IMG/VR virus record: IMGVR_UViG_3300028800_000010
Span: 1-64,000 of that record
Strand: one strand, 5' to 3'
Length of the DNA stretch: 64,000 nucleotides
DNA from: a virus
Shown: piece by piece, positions 18,701-25,769 of the stretch
Layout of the letters: each line of letters starts with the position of its first letter
Numbering within the stretch: position 1 is the stretch's first letter
Translations under genes and position numbers: made by a program
Notes under the pieces: model-generated
Database searches by the model: none
What the model was told of the DNA's origin: nothing
The model's input: only the letters and a program-made list of their open reading frames with translations

Positions 18701-18923
18701 GGCCGGCGACTCCGATACCGAGGACTTCATTCTCCCGCTGGGCCTGGGCTACTTCGATCTCGTCACCTCACAGCGCAAGGGCATCACGCTCAAGTGCGAA
18801 CCCGCGATCAACGAGTTCTGGCGCGTGCACTTTGACAACGGCGCCGAGCCCGGAGCCAATGCTTCCCTGAAGCAGATGACCTTCTATCTGATTCCGTTCA
18901 CCGCCGGAAGGGACTCAAGCTAA
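15750..18923 (+). CDS. Very large tail or neck structural protein
   Basis: 1057 residues. Residues about 230-520 contain two or more similar beta-sandwich repeats (compare LDVYVVLTLVNPQGETEASL with RDVYFRQTYNNATGETKPSP; both are followed by NDAVQ), like Fn3/Ig modules. The C-terminal 500 residues are propeller-like: FGFSDAYKSVIFALREDGGY, FIFFVHRSGAYKYDES and similar Gly/Asp-turn strands. In short-tailed phages a protein of this size after the adaptor is usually the tail nozzle or stopper (tail tubular protein B position). The gene starts immediately after the previous one. GAAAGAAATCGATAG lies upstream. Confidence 0.65.
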   Translation: MQWFGKPVNFNRFLGQVDQDDPTNTPIGLAALCENTDFTRDSPGITSANTRAGVNLAMQLVGLDGQAAKDPATGGIFFQYEPELPTDAALFPPAGYFSMPILFEGGGCLQRENPVGTGRCQRLPASALFTPPAGAHMLGCSAGNKAFAAFSDLKTPLSGGASIDPKAILTKAANAVSPLGMKPFGWLWQPNTPVLEGEVCCPPTPSTGNGHTYVAQNAGTTAGAVGASYFPLGEGATFVDNGITWKEQTMVLANRLPAPAAPVLTREAGLGTFAAGLDVYVVLTLVNPQGETEASLVAILSNTALNDAVQVAIPALAAMAGWIQTLGPQYVPEGANVYVATVAHGASAPPLSAYLKYGSMAALGSNVLVTTAGTGAAPPTGSTARVVPGQLPTPTDTPEIQRVPAGGTFPAGRDVYFRQTYNNATGETKPSPASVIVNTVLNDAVQATISVPEDDQGVALYAIGSVGLYEADVPTGTPAPPPEAFSLVGYYQAGATPTVTDSASGANPPTSNTTGPGGNIERDTPTGGPNGTQGYRYASLLFVNQNETFSGFTIASCVPYIVDEDGWELAVFNIATGPGNVVARCVIFTGADSSQDGPYDWIGTLNLILPSANVVYPASTPSDGVDQSATCIFDNVTTQAIFNFTDTFLENENNADDRTDILPPFQACRIDYLKTVNSLAYSGVLGSTGGGLISIPGDYESVYADLGTIPFPADGKKCFGFSDAYKSVIFALREDGGYAIQPNSGAAGGWTPVQRWSEVGPCGFRAWAAIGKFIFFVHRSGAYKYDESDPDMMSKEVPRRWETINWDAAEQIAVTIDEDTHTVRIHAPTYDSKVNSEEFVLSYLEGWQNPTHFSTYSGKEISMDAARRWSFNNVAANFSMRMDRQLPPGPAFLNGPNWETLSGASAYRNSQLLFFSSAPDGTVHARTPGVYSDNGRGIPWKWESVCAGLMQAVTKPEGINLNVSGEGRIYASVIAARVQDDDDKAGDSDTEDFILPLGLGYFDLVTSQRKGITLKCEPAINEFWRVHFDNGAEPGANASLKQMTFYLIPFTAGRDSS

Positions 18924-20018
18924 ATGGGAAACCTTGTCGGTACGAATCGATTTCAGGTGCTGGTCGAGTCCGTGTGTCGCTCGCTCGACCAGGGCAAGAT
19001 GCCGCAGACCGAGGATTTTCGTCAACTGATGACGCAGATCCAGACCAACGTCGAGGCTGCATTGCCCGGCGGAAACTGGGTCGTGCCCGGCGGCACGAAG
19101 GCCACCGGCGCCAATTACCCGGCCGGCGTGGGCTTCGCGGTCACCGGCGCAAACGGCGCCTTCACATTGCAGGCAACGCCACCGACGACCCTCCAGGGCA
19201 AAACCGTCTGGTACGAGTTCAGCTATTGCGCGCTGCGCAGCTTCACCCAGTCGGTGACGACGCTGCCCTGGACCACCACGCCGAAGATGGTCGAGAACCT
19301 GCCCAATCAAAGCCTCTTCTGGCGCATGCGCGTTTCCTTCGATCAGACCAACTGGTCCCCGTATCAGCTGGCCAGCTCAAGCGCCATCACCTCGGGGCTG
19401 GTCTCGAGCTCGGCGACGTCCGACGCCGGCGCCTTCAATCAGACCAACTATGGCGTGGTGACCTCGGTCGCGGTCGGCTCGACGGCAGAGGTGCAGATTC
19501 AGGGCGCGAACGGGCCTTACACCTCGATGGTGGCGCAGAAGGGCCCCACCCAGTCTTCGCTTCCCGGGGCGACCATTGTGGGGGTTACGCCCGGCTCCGA
19601 TCAGTTTGTCGGCTTCAACGGTTCGAAATACATCCTCAGGAGCACGCTCGCCGACCTGCTCTCTGACGATGCGGTGACGCCGATCGGCAAGGTCAGCGTG
19701 GTCGGAACCGGCGCACCGACCCTGCCGACGATTGTTCCCATCATCTCGGGCGGCCACATCATCGGCTACAACGTCACCTTCGGCGGCAATGGAGCGAGCG
19801 CGCCCTATAACTTGACCATCACCGACGGGCCCGGCTCGGGCGCGACCACCGGGCAGCAGACGATTGTTGCCGGCGTGCTGATTGCGGTCGCCCCTGGAAA
19901 CCCGGGAGACAGCTACGACGGGTCGACGGTTGTCACGCCCAGCGGCGGAATCTTTCCCGGCGTTGAGGGCGGGGGCACCGCGATCGGCGGCAACGGGGGG
20001 AGGCTGACAGCCGTATGA
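18924..20018 (+). CDS. Tail structural protein, Gly/Thr-rich C-terminus
   Basis: 364 residues, starting right after the preceding stop. The N-terminus is helical (FQVLVESVCRSLDQGKM); the middle (about residues 60-160) is a beta domain with WYEFSYCALR and LFWRMRVSFDQTNWSP. The last 120 residues are almost all Gly/Thr/Val/Pro (GGHIIGYNVTFGGNGASAPY), typical of fibre stalks. Probably a tail-associated or adaptor fibre protein acting with the 1057-residue protein. It overlaps the next small gene by four bases (ATGA). Confidence 0.6.
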   Translation: MGNLVGTNRFQVLVESVCRSLDQGKMPQTEDFRQLMTQIQTNVEAALPGGNWVVPGGTKATGANYPAGVGFAVTGANGAFTLQATPPTTLQGKTVWYEFSYCALRSFTQSVTTLPWTTTPKMVENLPNQSLFWRMRVSFDQTNWSPYQLASSSAITSGLVSSSATSDAGAFNQTNYGVVTSVAVGSTAEVQIQGANGPYTSMVAQKGPTQSSLPGATIVGVTPGSDQFVGFNGSKYILRSTLADLLSDDAVTPIGKVSVVGTGAPTLPTIVPIISGGHIIGYNVTFGGNGASAPYNLTITDGPGSGATTGQQTIVAGVLIAVAPGNPGDSYDGSTVVTPSGGIFPGVEGGGTAIGGNGGRLTAV

Positions 20019-20179
20019 AGTGGCTCAGGCAGCTTTTTTGTAAACACAGCTTTCAGTTCGACCGGAACCTCTACGGCGACCAGATCCAGTACGCGGGCGG
20101 CGCGCGCTCCGTCTGGGTCTGCACCAAATGTGACAAGGTCGAATTTCGCTCGGAACTCCACTTCGAGGGATTCGTATGA
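20015..20179 (+). CDS. Tiny zinc-ribbon protein
   Basis: 54 residues starting at ATG 20015 in an ATGA overlap and ending in another ATGA overlap, so it is coupled at both ends. The sequence has LFCKHSFQF near the start and VWVCTKCDKVEFRSEL, giving Cys/His pairs for one zinc. This resembles the small C-x-H...C-x-x-C proteins often found among phage tail genes. Function unknown. Confidence 0.6.
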   Translation: MKWLRQLFCKHSFQFDRNLYGDQIQYAGGARSVWVCTKCDKVEFRSELHFEGFV

Positions 20180-20370
20180 TCTCGCCCGGCCCGTGTCACT
20201 TCAGCTCGTCCTGCTGGCCGTTCACCTGTTCGGAGTACCTCGAGGAAAAGCCCGCGGACTCTCTGATGATGGTGGTCCAGCAGTACCCGATCTTCGAGCA
20301 CCCGCGCAAGCAGTTGTGCGAAACCTGCGGCAAAAAATTCCTATTCTCCGAGGAGCAACAAGGGCAGTGA
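20176..20370 (+). CDS. Tiny cysteine-rich protein
   Basis: 64 residues, overlapping both neighbours by four bases. Cysteines at CHFSSSC, FTCSEY and LCETCGKKF; the last pair with the first could bind zinc. It ends EEQQGQ. It is the second small zinc-type protein in a row ahead of the glycosyltransferase-like gene. Not recognised. Confidence 0.55.
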   Translation: MISPGPCHFSSSCWPFTCSEYLEEKPADSLMMVVQQYPIFEHPRKQLCETCGKKFLFSEEQQGQ

Positions 20371-21296
20371 ATACCAATCTCTACATCGTTACCGCCATCT
20401 TCAATCCATTCAATTTCCGCTCCCGGTACCGGCTCTATGAGGCTTTCAAAAAGCACATGGCCGACTCGGGAGTTGTGCTGTTTACGGTCGAAGCCGCCTT
20501 TGGCGATGCGCCCTTCCGCGTCACCGAGGCCGGCAATCCCTTCAACCTGCAACTGCGCACCAATCAGATCCTCTGGCACAAGGAGCGGCTGATCAATCTC
20601 GCGATTCCGCGTCTTCTGCATGAGGTTCCCGACGCGCGCTTTCTCGGCTGGTACGACGCCGACATCACCTTCGCGCATCCCGAGTGGGCTGATCTCGTGC
20701 GTCACAAGCTGAGTCACCTTTTGGTCATTCAGCCGTTTGCGACCGCCGTCAACCTGAACTCGGCCGACGACTACATGTGGCACTGCCCGTCGTCGATGCG
20801 CTCTTTCATCGAAGGCCGCGGCTACCATCAGGAGCCGCCCCTGCCGGTGAGCTACACCTACAAGGGCCATCCGGGTCTCGCGTGGAACATTACCCGCGAG
20901 GCCTGGGAGAAGCTCGGCGGACTCTACGACCGCTGTGTCGCGGGCTCGGCCGACACCGTCATGTCGAACGCCTTCAAGGGTGACTTCACCGTGTACCTGC
21001 CTGGGTCGCCCTCTGAATCGATGAAGAATTCGATGCGCGGCTGGCAGGAAAAATGCGAGCGCCACGTGCGCGGAGCGATCGGGTTCGTCCCGGGCTGCGT
21101 ACTGCACCACTGGCACGGGGCAAGCGAACAGCGCGGCTACGAGAAGCGCTGGGACATTCTCTCGTTTCACAAGTTCGATCCCCTGGTCGACCTGCGCACC
21201 GAGCCGAACGGCATGCTGCGCTGGGCCGGCACGAAGCCTCGGCTCGAAGATGACATCCGCCTTTCGCTCAGCGCGCGCAATGAGGATCAGGTGTGA
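20367..21296 (+). CDS. Glycosyltransferase-like protein
   Basis: 309 residues from GTG 20367, overlapping the previous stop (GTGA) after GAGGAGCAACAAGGGCA. It begins LYIVTAIFNPFNFRSRYRLY, the Rossmann-like start of GT-A enzymes, and has WYDADITF at about residues 97-104, a D-x-D metal/nucleotide-sugar motif. Then GHPGLAWNITREAWEKLGG and a DT motif (AGSADTVMSNAF) follow, with HHWHG near the C-terminus, as in family-2-type transferases. It could glycosylate host surface sugar (superinfection exclusion) or virion proteins. Its place inside the late tail cluster favours a virion or receptor link. Confidence 0.7.
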   Translation: MNTNLYIVTAIFNPFNFRSRYRLYEAFKKHMADSGVVLFTVEAAFGDAPFRVTEAGNPFNLQLRTNQILWHKERLINLAIPRLLHEVPDARFLGWYDADITFAHPEWADLVRHKLSHLLVIQPFATAVNLNSADDYMWHCPSSMRSFIEGRGYHQEPPLPVSYTYKGHPGLAWNITREAWEKLGGLYDRCVAGSADTVMSNAFKGDFTVYLPGSPSESMKNSMRGWQEKCERHVRGAIGFVPGCVLHHWHGASEQRGYEKRWDILSFHKFDPLVDLRTEPNGMLRWAGTKPRLEDDIRLSLSARNEDQV

Positions 21297-21457
21297 TCGA
21301 GGCGGTGCGCGGTCTGCTTGAGTCGCTCAAGCTGTTCCTGCTGTTGATGGCGGGCGCGTTTTTGCTGCTGGGCGGCCTGGGGATTGTCATGCTTTCGGCG
21401 TGGCTCGAGCTGAGGAAATGGAAGAGGAGCGGGAATGGCGTGGGAAATCGAAAGTGA
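21293..21457 (+). CDS. Small single-pass membrane protein
   Basis: 54 residues from GTG 21293, overlapping the preceding stop. One strong transmembrane helix (about residues 13-37, LFLLLMAGAFLLLGGLGIV) is followed by a basic tail (RKWKRSGNG). It overlaps the next gene by 23 bases. Role unknown; in tail clusters such proteins may be spanin-like or envelope-targeting. Confidence 0.5.
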   Translation: MIEAVRGLLESLKLFLLLMAGAFLLLGGLGIVMLSAWLELRKWKRSGNGVGNRK

Positions 21458-21734
21458 GCATCTGGATCTGGCGGAGATGGAGCACGTGACGGTCTTCGTC
21501 GAGCGCAACGTGACGACCCGCTCGGGCGAGCCGCAGCGGCATTTGCTGCAGATACGCCTCGGAGACCATCTCGATTTGACCGAGAAGGGCGAGATCGTCG
21601 ACGCCGATGGAAAACCGTATGACCACCGGGCCAAGCAGCAGGAAGTCCTCGCCGAGCTTACGCGCCGGCACAAGAACGCGCGCCAGTTTGCGCAGCGGCA
21701 CAACGTACGCATTCTGAAAGGGCGCGAGAAGTGA
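21435..21734 (+). CDS. Hypothetical phage protein
   Basis: 99 residues. An acidic front (MAWEIESEHLDLAEMEHVTV), a beta stretch (RHLLQIRLGDHLDL), and a basic helical tail (ELTRRHKNARQFAQRHNVRI). AAGAGGAGCGGGA precedes the ATG. It overlaps both neighbours and is co-translated with the acetyltransferase-like gene. Not recognised. Confidence 0.6.
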   Translation: MAWEIESEHLDLAEMEHVTVFVERNVTTRSGEPQRHLLQIRLGDHLDLTEKGEIVDADGKPYDHRAKQQEVLAELTRRHKNARQFAQRHNVRILKGREK

Positions 21735-22180
21735 TTCTTTCTGAAGCAAACCAGGCCGCGATGCAGATGGTGCGACCGGCCGATGTGCCGGAGATTTGGG
21801 AGCTCGCGCGCCAGCAGAACGAGGCGGACGGGACCGACATTCTGGTGCCGCGCATCTTTGGCGACGACGGGCAGCAGTTGAAATCGATTCCGCTCGCGCT
21901 CAAGCAGGTCGCGCGAGGCCGGATCGTGCAGGCACACATTTTTGAGTGCCAGCCGGAGCTGATCACGGTCGGCATCAGCGCCCGCGGCACGGCGCTCTCG
22001 ATGCGCCAGCTGCCGGCGGCGATGTGGTTTTTAGAGCAGATGGGATACCAGGGGTTTCACGCTCTGGCGCCGGTCGCGCGACTGGCCGCCTGGGAGCGGA
22101 CCCTGGGGAAGCGCCTGAACCTGGTGCGCGATGATGCGCGGGTCGCCCACTACTACAGAGACTTTGCGAGGCTCAGATGA
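21731..22180 (+). CDS. GNAT acetyltransferase-like protein
   Basis: 149 residues from GTG 21731 (GTGA overlap). MVRPADVPEIWELARQQNEA matches the start of GNAT enzymes; the later helix (AAMWFLEQMGYQGFHALAPV) resembles the last third, with YxxxGF-like features. A typical acetyl-CoA pyrophosphate loop (Q/RxxGxG/A) is not visible, so the enzyme may be degenerate or divergent. Phages commonly carry such proteins near internal virion genes. Its last 28 bases overlap the endonuclease reading on the other strand. Confidence 0.5.
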   Translation: MILSEANQAAMQMVRPADVPEIWELARQQNEADGTDILVPRIFGDDGQQLKSIPLALKQVARGRIVQAHIFECQPELITVGISARGTALSMRQLPAAMWFLEQMGYQGFHALAPVARLAAWERTLGKRLNLVRDDARVAHYYRDFARLR

Positions 22181-23058
22181 GCGATCCTATCTCGATGTCG
22201 CTTCAAAGCCCATGGCTTGATTTCGACACCCGCAAATCGCATCCACTTCTCATATTTGCGTTGCCCGCGAACCTCGGGGTTCGTTGCTCGATAGAGCCAT
22301 TCGCCGATGGTAACGGCGTCGATGTGCGAGTAGTCGAGAGTGAAGATAGGCCGGCAGTTGGATGCTCTCTCGCGGCCTGCGAAAACAGCAGGCCCTTTCT
22401 CGCACCGACAAATGATGCGACGAGCCACCGGGCATTGGGCAAAAATCGCGCGTTCAAGAGCTTCGACAAACTCTCCGGCGATCGAGCTGAACATGAACTT
22501 CATCAGATGCGTCTGTCGGCCCCCGCACTGATACCAGCCCCCATCGCTATCGAGCAACCCGCGGACGAAGTGCCTAACCAGGGTCGCGTCGAGATCTGGC
22601 CACTTCAGTTGCGGCCCCTTGTTTTCATCCAACCCGAACTCGGAGCGGAGCAACTGGTTGAAACTCTTGCTGCAAACGACGAGCCTCTTGCACCCTTCAG
22701 CCTGATAAATCCGAGATCGCCCACCGATGATCTTTTGCGCTTTGAGAAGAATGTCTTCGTCGTGGTTGTCTCTTGTGATGGAGCAGACGCTGCCCCTCGC
22801 ATCGATACTGCCATCGGCGAAGAGAAGACCCAGCACCCACGCTCGCTCGGCGTTAAGCTTTCCCCACGCCGTGTGGTTTCGCCGCGCGTCGACCGCCGCT
22901 GCTTCTTTCCAGTTGCGCAGAATCCCGGCCTTGAGAGCCTGGTACCGAGCCGCGCTCTGACTGCAGCCGACCGTAACGCTGATTGTTCTAACCCCCATGC
23001 CACCGCGATAGAGATCGAGGATTGTCTGCCTCGTGTTCTGAGAAAGCAACATAGCCAT
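22153..23058 (-). CDS. LAGLIDADG homing endonuclease
   Basis: 301 residues from ATG 23058 (a TTG at 23064 would add two). Residues about 8-45 form a resolvase-type helix-turn-helix (TILDLYRGGMGVRTISVTVG). Two LAGLIDADG helices follow: WVLGLLFADGSID and HFVRGLLDSDGGWY, each with its metal-binding Asp. Then FMFSSIAGEFVEALERAIF and KYEKWMRF appear, usual in the single-chain endonucleases. The enzyme would cut a long site in an allele lacking it and copy itself in. It is the only leftward gene in 28 kb of rightward late genes and is somewhat AT-richer than them. The last residues (from about WALKRH) read into the host gene on the other strand, suggesting the original end lies near 22205. See the insertion feature. 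Confidence 0.85.
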   Translation of the reverse strand: MAMLLSQNTRQTILDLYRGGMGVRTISVTVGCSQSAARYQALKAGILRNWKEAAAVDARRNHTAWGKLNAERAWVLGLLFADGSIDARGSVCSITRDNHDEDILLKAQKIIGGRSRIYQAEGCKRLVVCSKSFNQLLRSEFGLDENKGPQLKWPDLDATLVRHFVRGLLDSDGGWYQCGGRQTHLMKFMFSSIAGEFVEALERAIFAQCPVARRIICRCEKGPAVFAGRERASNCRPIFTLDYSHIDAVTIGEWLYRATNPEVRGQRKYEKWMRFAGVEIKPWALKRHRDRIAHLSLAKSL

Positions 23059-23121
23059 GACCAAAAGTGTACGTCACTTTAGGTCATAGAAAAGAGGTGT
23101 GTTATTACAAAATCTCAAAGC
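22210..23121. mobile_element. Homing-endonuclease gene insertion in the Hint-protein gene
   Basis: The acetyltransferase stop overlaps an ATG at 22177 (ATGA, the usual coupling here) that reads M-S-D-P-I-S-M-S-L-Q-S. The 7-base string TCAAAGC occurs at 22203-22209 and again at 23115-23121, in the same codon phase (CAA AGC both times). Removing 22210-23121 (912 bases, a multiple of three) joins L-Q-S to A-Q-T-F-N-T and restores a normal start for the Hint-protein gene. The interval is nearly filled by the endonuclease gene, leaving no room outside it for an intron ribozyme. Boundaries are inferred. Confidence 0.5.
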
Positions 23122-24120
23122 GCGCAAACGTTCAATACGGCATCGGGGCAGCAAGCGACCACGTCGGGTAATGCCCAGTCGAGCTACGCCGCCGCGCAAG
23201 GCGACATCGGCGACTATAAAACCGCTCTCTCGAAATATGCCGCAGAGAACCCCTACGTTCAAGGTGGGCAATATCAGACTGCGGCTAATCAGCAGCTCGC
23301 CGACACGGCCGCTGGTGGCGCTCAGCAAGCCCAGCAGGCGATTACCGGCTCGATGGTCAGGAGCGGGCTGAATCCGACCGCGGCCGTTGCTGCCGGCGAA
23401 CAGGTGGCAGAAAAGAACGCCCAGACACAAATGGACTCCGAGGCTAAAGCCAATCAGTCGCGGCTGCAGGGTCTGGCCGGCTACCAGGGCAACGTGCTCG
23501 ACGCGAGCGCCAAGCCCGAGCAGATGGAGCAGGGCCTCACCCAGACAGAGATGGGCGGCGCCGATAGCGCATTGGGGACCGAGAACCAGGCGGCACAGAC
23601 TCCAAGCTTCTGGCAGGAGCTCGGCCAGGGCGCGATCAGCGGTGCAGGACAATTTGCCGCCAATAAGTGGTGCCCGGCTGAAGGGTCGCTCTACTTACTA
23701 GCAGACGGCCGCGAAACCCCGGTCGAACACCTCAAGGTCGGCGATGAGTTGATGGGAATTGACGGCGACGCTCAGAAGATCGAGTCCATCGAATCAGCAC
23801 TTGCTCGGATCCTCCTAGTGCGTTCCGATCAGGGGCACAAACTCCGCAATTCTTGGACACATGCGTATGCCCTGCCGGGCGGGGGCTTCACCGTTGCAGC
23901 GCGCTCGATGGGCAAAAAGCTCGTTGCCGACCGCGGTCCGGCTCGCGTGATCAGCGTCCAAGATGGCGGCGTAGCCCGTGTCTTCAATGTGATCACCGGT
24001 GGGTCGCACACGTACCGGGCCGATGGAGTCTGGGCCCTAGGCGTTGGCGAAGCTGAGCGCTACGTGAGTATGGATGAATGGCAGCGAATCGGTGATCAGC
24101 TCATGCAGGAGGTGGTCTAA
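23104..24120 (+). CDS. Ejection-type protein ending in a Hint auto-processing domain; probable AUU start
   Basis: 338 residues if started at ATT 23104. The frame is open from 23083 and plainly coding well before the first ATG (23353): the segment from SQSAQTFNTASG through QQLADTAAGGAQQAQ is Gln/Ala-rich like the later part. No ATG, GTG or TTG exists in that frame upstream of 23353, but AAGAGGTG (23092-23099) sits 4-6 bases before ATT, making AUU initiation likely. Residues 1-189 are helical and Gln/Ala-rich like internal virion proteins. Residue 190 is Cys, starting a Hint domain: CPAEGSLYLLADG, PVEHLKVGDELMGIDGD, SWTHAYALPGGG (block B Thr/His), and RVFNVITGGSHTYRADGV (block F). The usual terminal His-Asn is absent. 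Expected chemistry is an acyl shift at Cys190 and release of the N-terminal part. The stop overlaps the next ATG (TAATG). Confidence 0.8.
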   Translation: MTKSQSAQTFNTASGQQATTSGNAQSSYAAAQGDIGDYKTALSKYAAENPYVQGGQYQTAANQQLADTAAGGAQQAQQAITGSMVRSGLNPTAAVAAGEQVAEKNAQTQMDSEAKANQSRLQGLAGYQGNVLDASAKPEQMEQGLTQTEMGGADSALGTENQAAQTPSFWQELGQGAISGAGQFAANKWCPAEGSLYLLADGRETPVEHLKVGDELMGIDGDAQKIESIESALARILLVRSDQGHKLRNSWTHAYALPGGGFTVAARSMGKKLVADRGPARVISVQDGGVARVFNVITGGSHTYRADGVWALGVGEAERYVSMDEWQRIGDQLMQEVV

Positions 24121-25769
24121 TGGCCGGCGACTGGAATACACTTGGGGATCCTTCACAGTTTCAGGGCCTTCCTTTTCCGGCCTCACCGATCACCGCCTCG
24201 GGCGAGGACCCCGATGAGGTGCGCGAACGGCTTGCCGCCCAGGCGCAGATGGGCAACGGCCATGCGGGGAGCGTCGTGCCCGGAACCCCGACCGCCACGC
24301 CTGTACAGCAGGTACAGCCGAAGCTGCCAAACGTCGAGTCCCCGGGCTTCAATGCCGATACGGCACGCCAGTCGATGACCGGCCAGCTCGCCTCGGGCCG
24401 CGACCTGACCCGAACCGCCGACCAGATGCAGCCCGACCCTCAAATTGCCGAACTCGAGCAGAAGAAGATGCAGGACGAGGCCGCGACGCCAAACGCGGCA
24501 AACTACAAGCCCGGCTTCGGCACGCGCCTGCTCCGTGGTTTGAAGGGCGCCGGTCTCGGACTCGCCGAAGGCGGCATCTTCGGGATGGGTGTGGGCGCGA
24601 TCGACCCGGGCCTGGTTCGCGGTGGAACTTCGTACGGCGACCCGACGGACGCTTACGATGCGGCGCTCAACAAGAACAAGCAGCTGGTCGCCCAGGACAC
24701 CGAATCCCTCTCGAATGCCCAGGCCAACTTCAAGCAGGCGCAGGAGCTGAGAGAAAAGCAGCTCGGCGGCTACAAGGACTCTGGCGAAGCCTTCAGGGGC
24801 GCCGGCACGACGGCGACCACTCAGGAGGAAAATGAGACCAAAGGGGCCCAGCTTCCGATCGACCAGGAGAAAGCCGACACGGAGCGAGACAAGGCAAACA
24901 ATGTTCCTGAGCCGAAAACGTACGAGGAGATGGTGCTGCGCGCCCAGACCGAGAAGGATCCACAAAAGCGCGCGCAATATTGGAAAGCTGCAACCGACAT
25001 TCAGAAGGCTGAGGTGCGCAGATTCCAGGCCGGTGCTAACGCCAACGGTCCCGTCGACATCGGAAATACGAAGCTCAGTGGCGATGCGTACCTGCAAACT
25101 TTGCCGGCCGGCATGGGCCCAACCATCAAGGCGATCGCCGAGGGTCGCATGGCGCCCCCTTCGCCGGGCAACCGCAGCAAGCAGGCGCAGGCGCTGCTGA
25201 ACGCATTGAACATCTATGCCCCCGGCTACGATGCCACGAAATATCCGACCTACGCTGCTACGCGGAAGGAGTTCACAGAAGGCAAAATCGGGCAGTCGAT
25301 CAACTCCTTCAACACGTCCCTGAATCACCTCGATCGGCTCGAACAGAACATCCCGGATAACGGATACTTCGAAACTCTCAATGCACTTCGTAACGCAGCC
25401 AGCCCCTCGGGATCGGAGCGGTCACAGAAGCTTGCGGCCTTCGACGCGGACGCCACTGCGGTCGCCAATGAGGTAAGCAAAGCCTACAAGGGCGGTGTGA
25501 TCAGCGAGGGCGAATACAACCACATGAACAGCCTGCTCAGCCGAAGCGCTGCGCCCGCGAAGATGAAGGCCAACATCGCGGAATTCCGCGAACTGCTACA
25601 GGGAAAACTCGAGAATTTCCAGAAGCAGTGGGAATCTGGCATGCCTCCCGGCGCTGTCAGCCCGCTTCAGACGATCCAGGGCTCGGTAACGGGAACCGGG
25701 GGGGGCGGCGGCGGATCGAGCAGTGGGGCTGGTGACGACTGGTTTAAGCAGCATCCGGAGGCCAACTAG
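24120..25769 (+). CDS. Putative ejection (internal virion) protein
   Basis: 549 residues, TAATG-coupled to the Hint protein. The N-terminal 110 residues are Pro/Gln-rich and disordered. Residues about 140-170 are a Gly-rich hydrophobic stretch (RLLRGLKGAGLGLAEGGIF) like the membrane-active segments of ejection proteins. A long helical region rich in Gln/Ala/Lys/Glu follows (SLSNAQANFKQAQELREKQL), then a globular helical part (residues 380-500) and a Gly/Ser tail with nine Gly in eleven residues. Position before a second, larger protein of the same type fits the set of internal proteins that form the DNA-ejection tube in short-tailed phages. Role inferred. Confidence 0.6.
   Translation: MAGDWNTLGDPSQFQGLPFPASPITASGEDPDEVRERLAAQAQMGNGHAGSVVPGTPTATPVQQVQPKLPNVESPGFNADTARQSMTGQLASGRDLTRTADQMQPDPQIAELEQKKMQDEAATPNAANYKPGFGTRLLRGLKGAGLGLAEGGIFGMGVGAIDPGLVRGGTSYGDPTDAYDAALNKNKQLVAQDTESLSNAQANFKQAQELREKQLGGYKDSGEAFRGAGTTATTQEENETKGAQLPIDQEKADTERDKANNVPEPKTYEEMVLRAQTEKDPQKRAQYWKAATDIQKAEVRRFQAGANANGPVDIGNTKLSGDAYLQTLPAGMGPTIKAIAEGRMAPPSPGNRSKQAQALLNALNIYAPGYDATKYPTYAATRKEFTEGKIGQSINSFNTSLNHLDRLEQNIPDNGYFETLNALRNAASPSGSERSQKLAAFDADATAVANEVSKAYKGGVISEGEYNHMNSLLSRSAAPAKMKANIAEFRELLQGKLENFQKQWESGMPPGAVSPLQTIQGSVTGTGGGGGGSSSGAGDDWFKQHPEAN

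Noticed and set aside
22177-23082. Plus-strand frame opposite the homing endonuclease as an independent gene
   Set aside because: It encodes no recognisable features. Only its first 11 codons are likely real, as the original start of the interrupted gene.
22207-23121. Group I or II intron in the Hint-protein gene
   Set aside because: The endonuclease coding sequence fills nearly the entire interval, leaving no space for a ribozyme core, and it is antisense. RNA data could overturn this.
22153-24120. A normal intein (Hint plus LAGLIDADG) in one protein
   Set aside because: The two parts are on opposite strands and separated. The Hint domain lacks the terminal His-Asn and a C-terminal extein.
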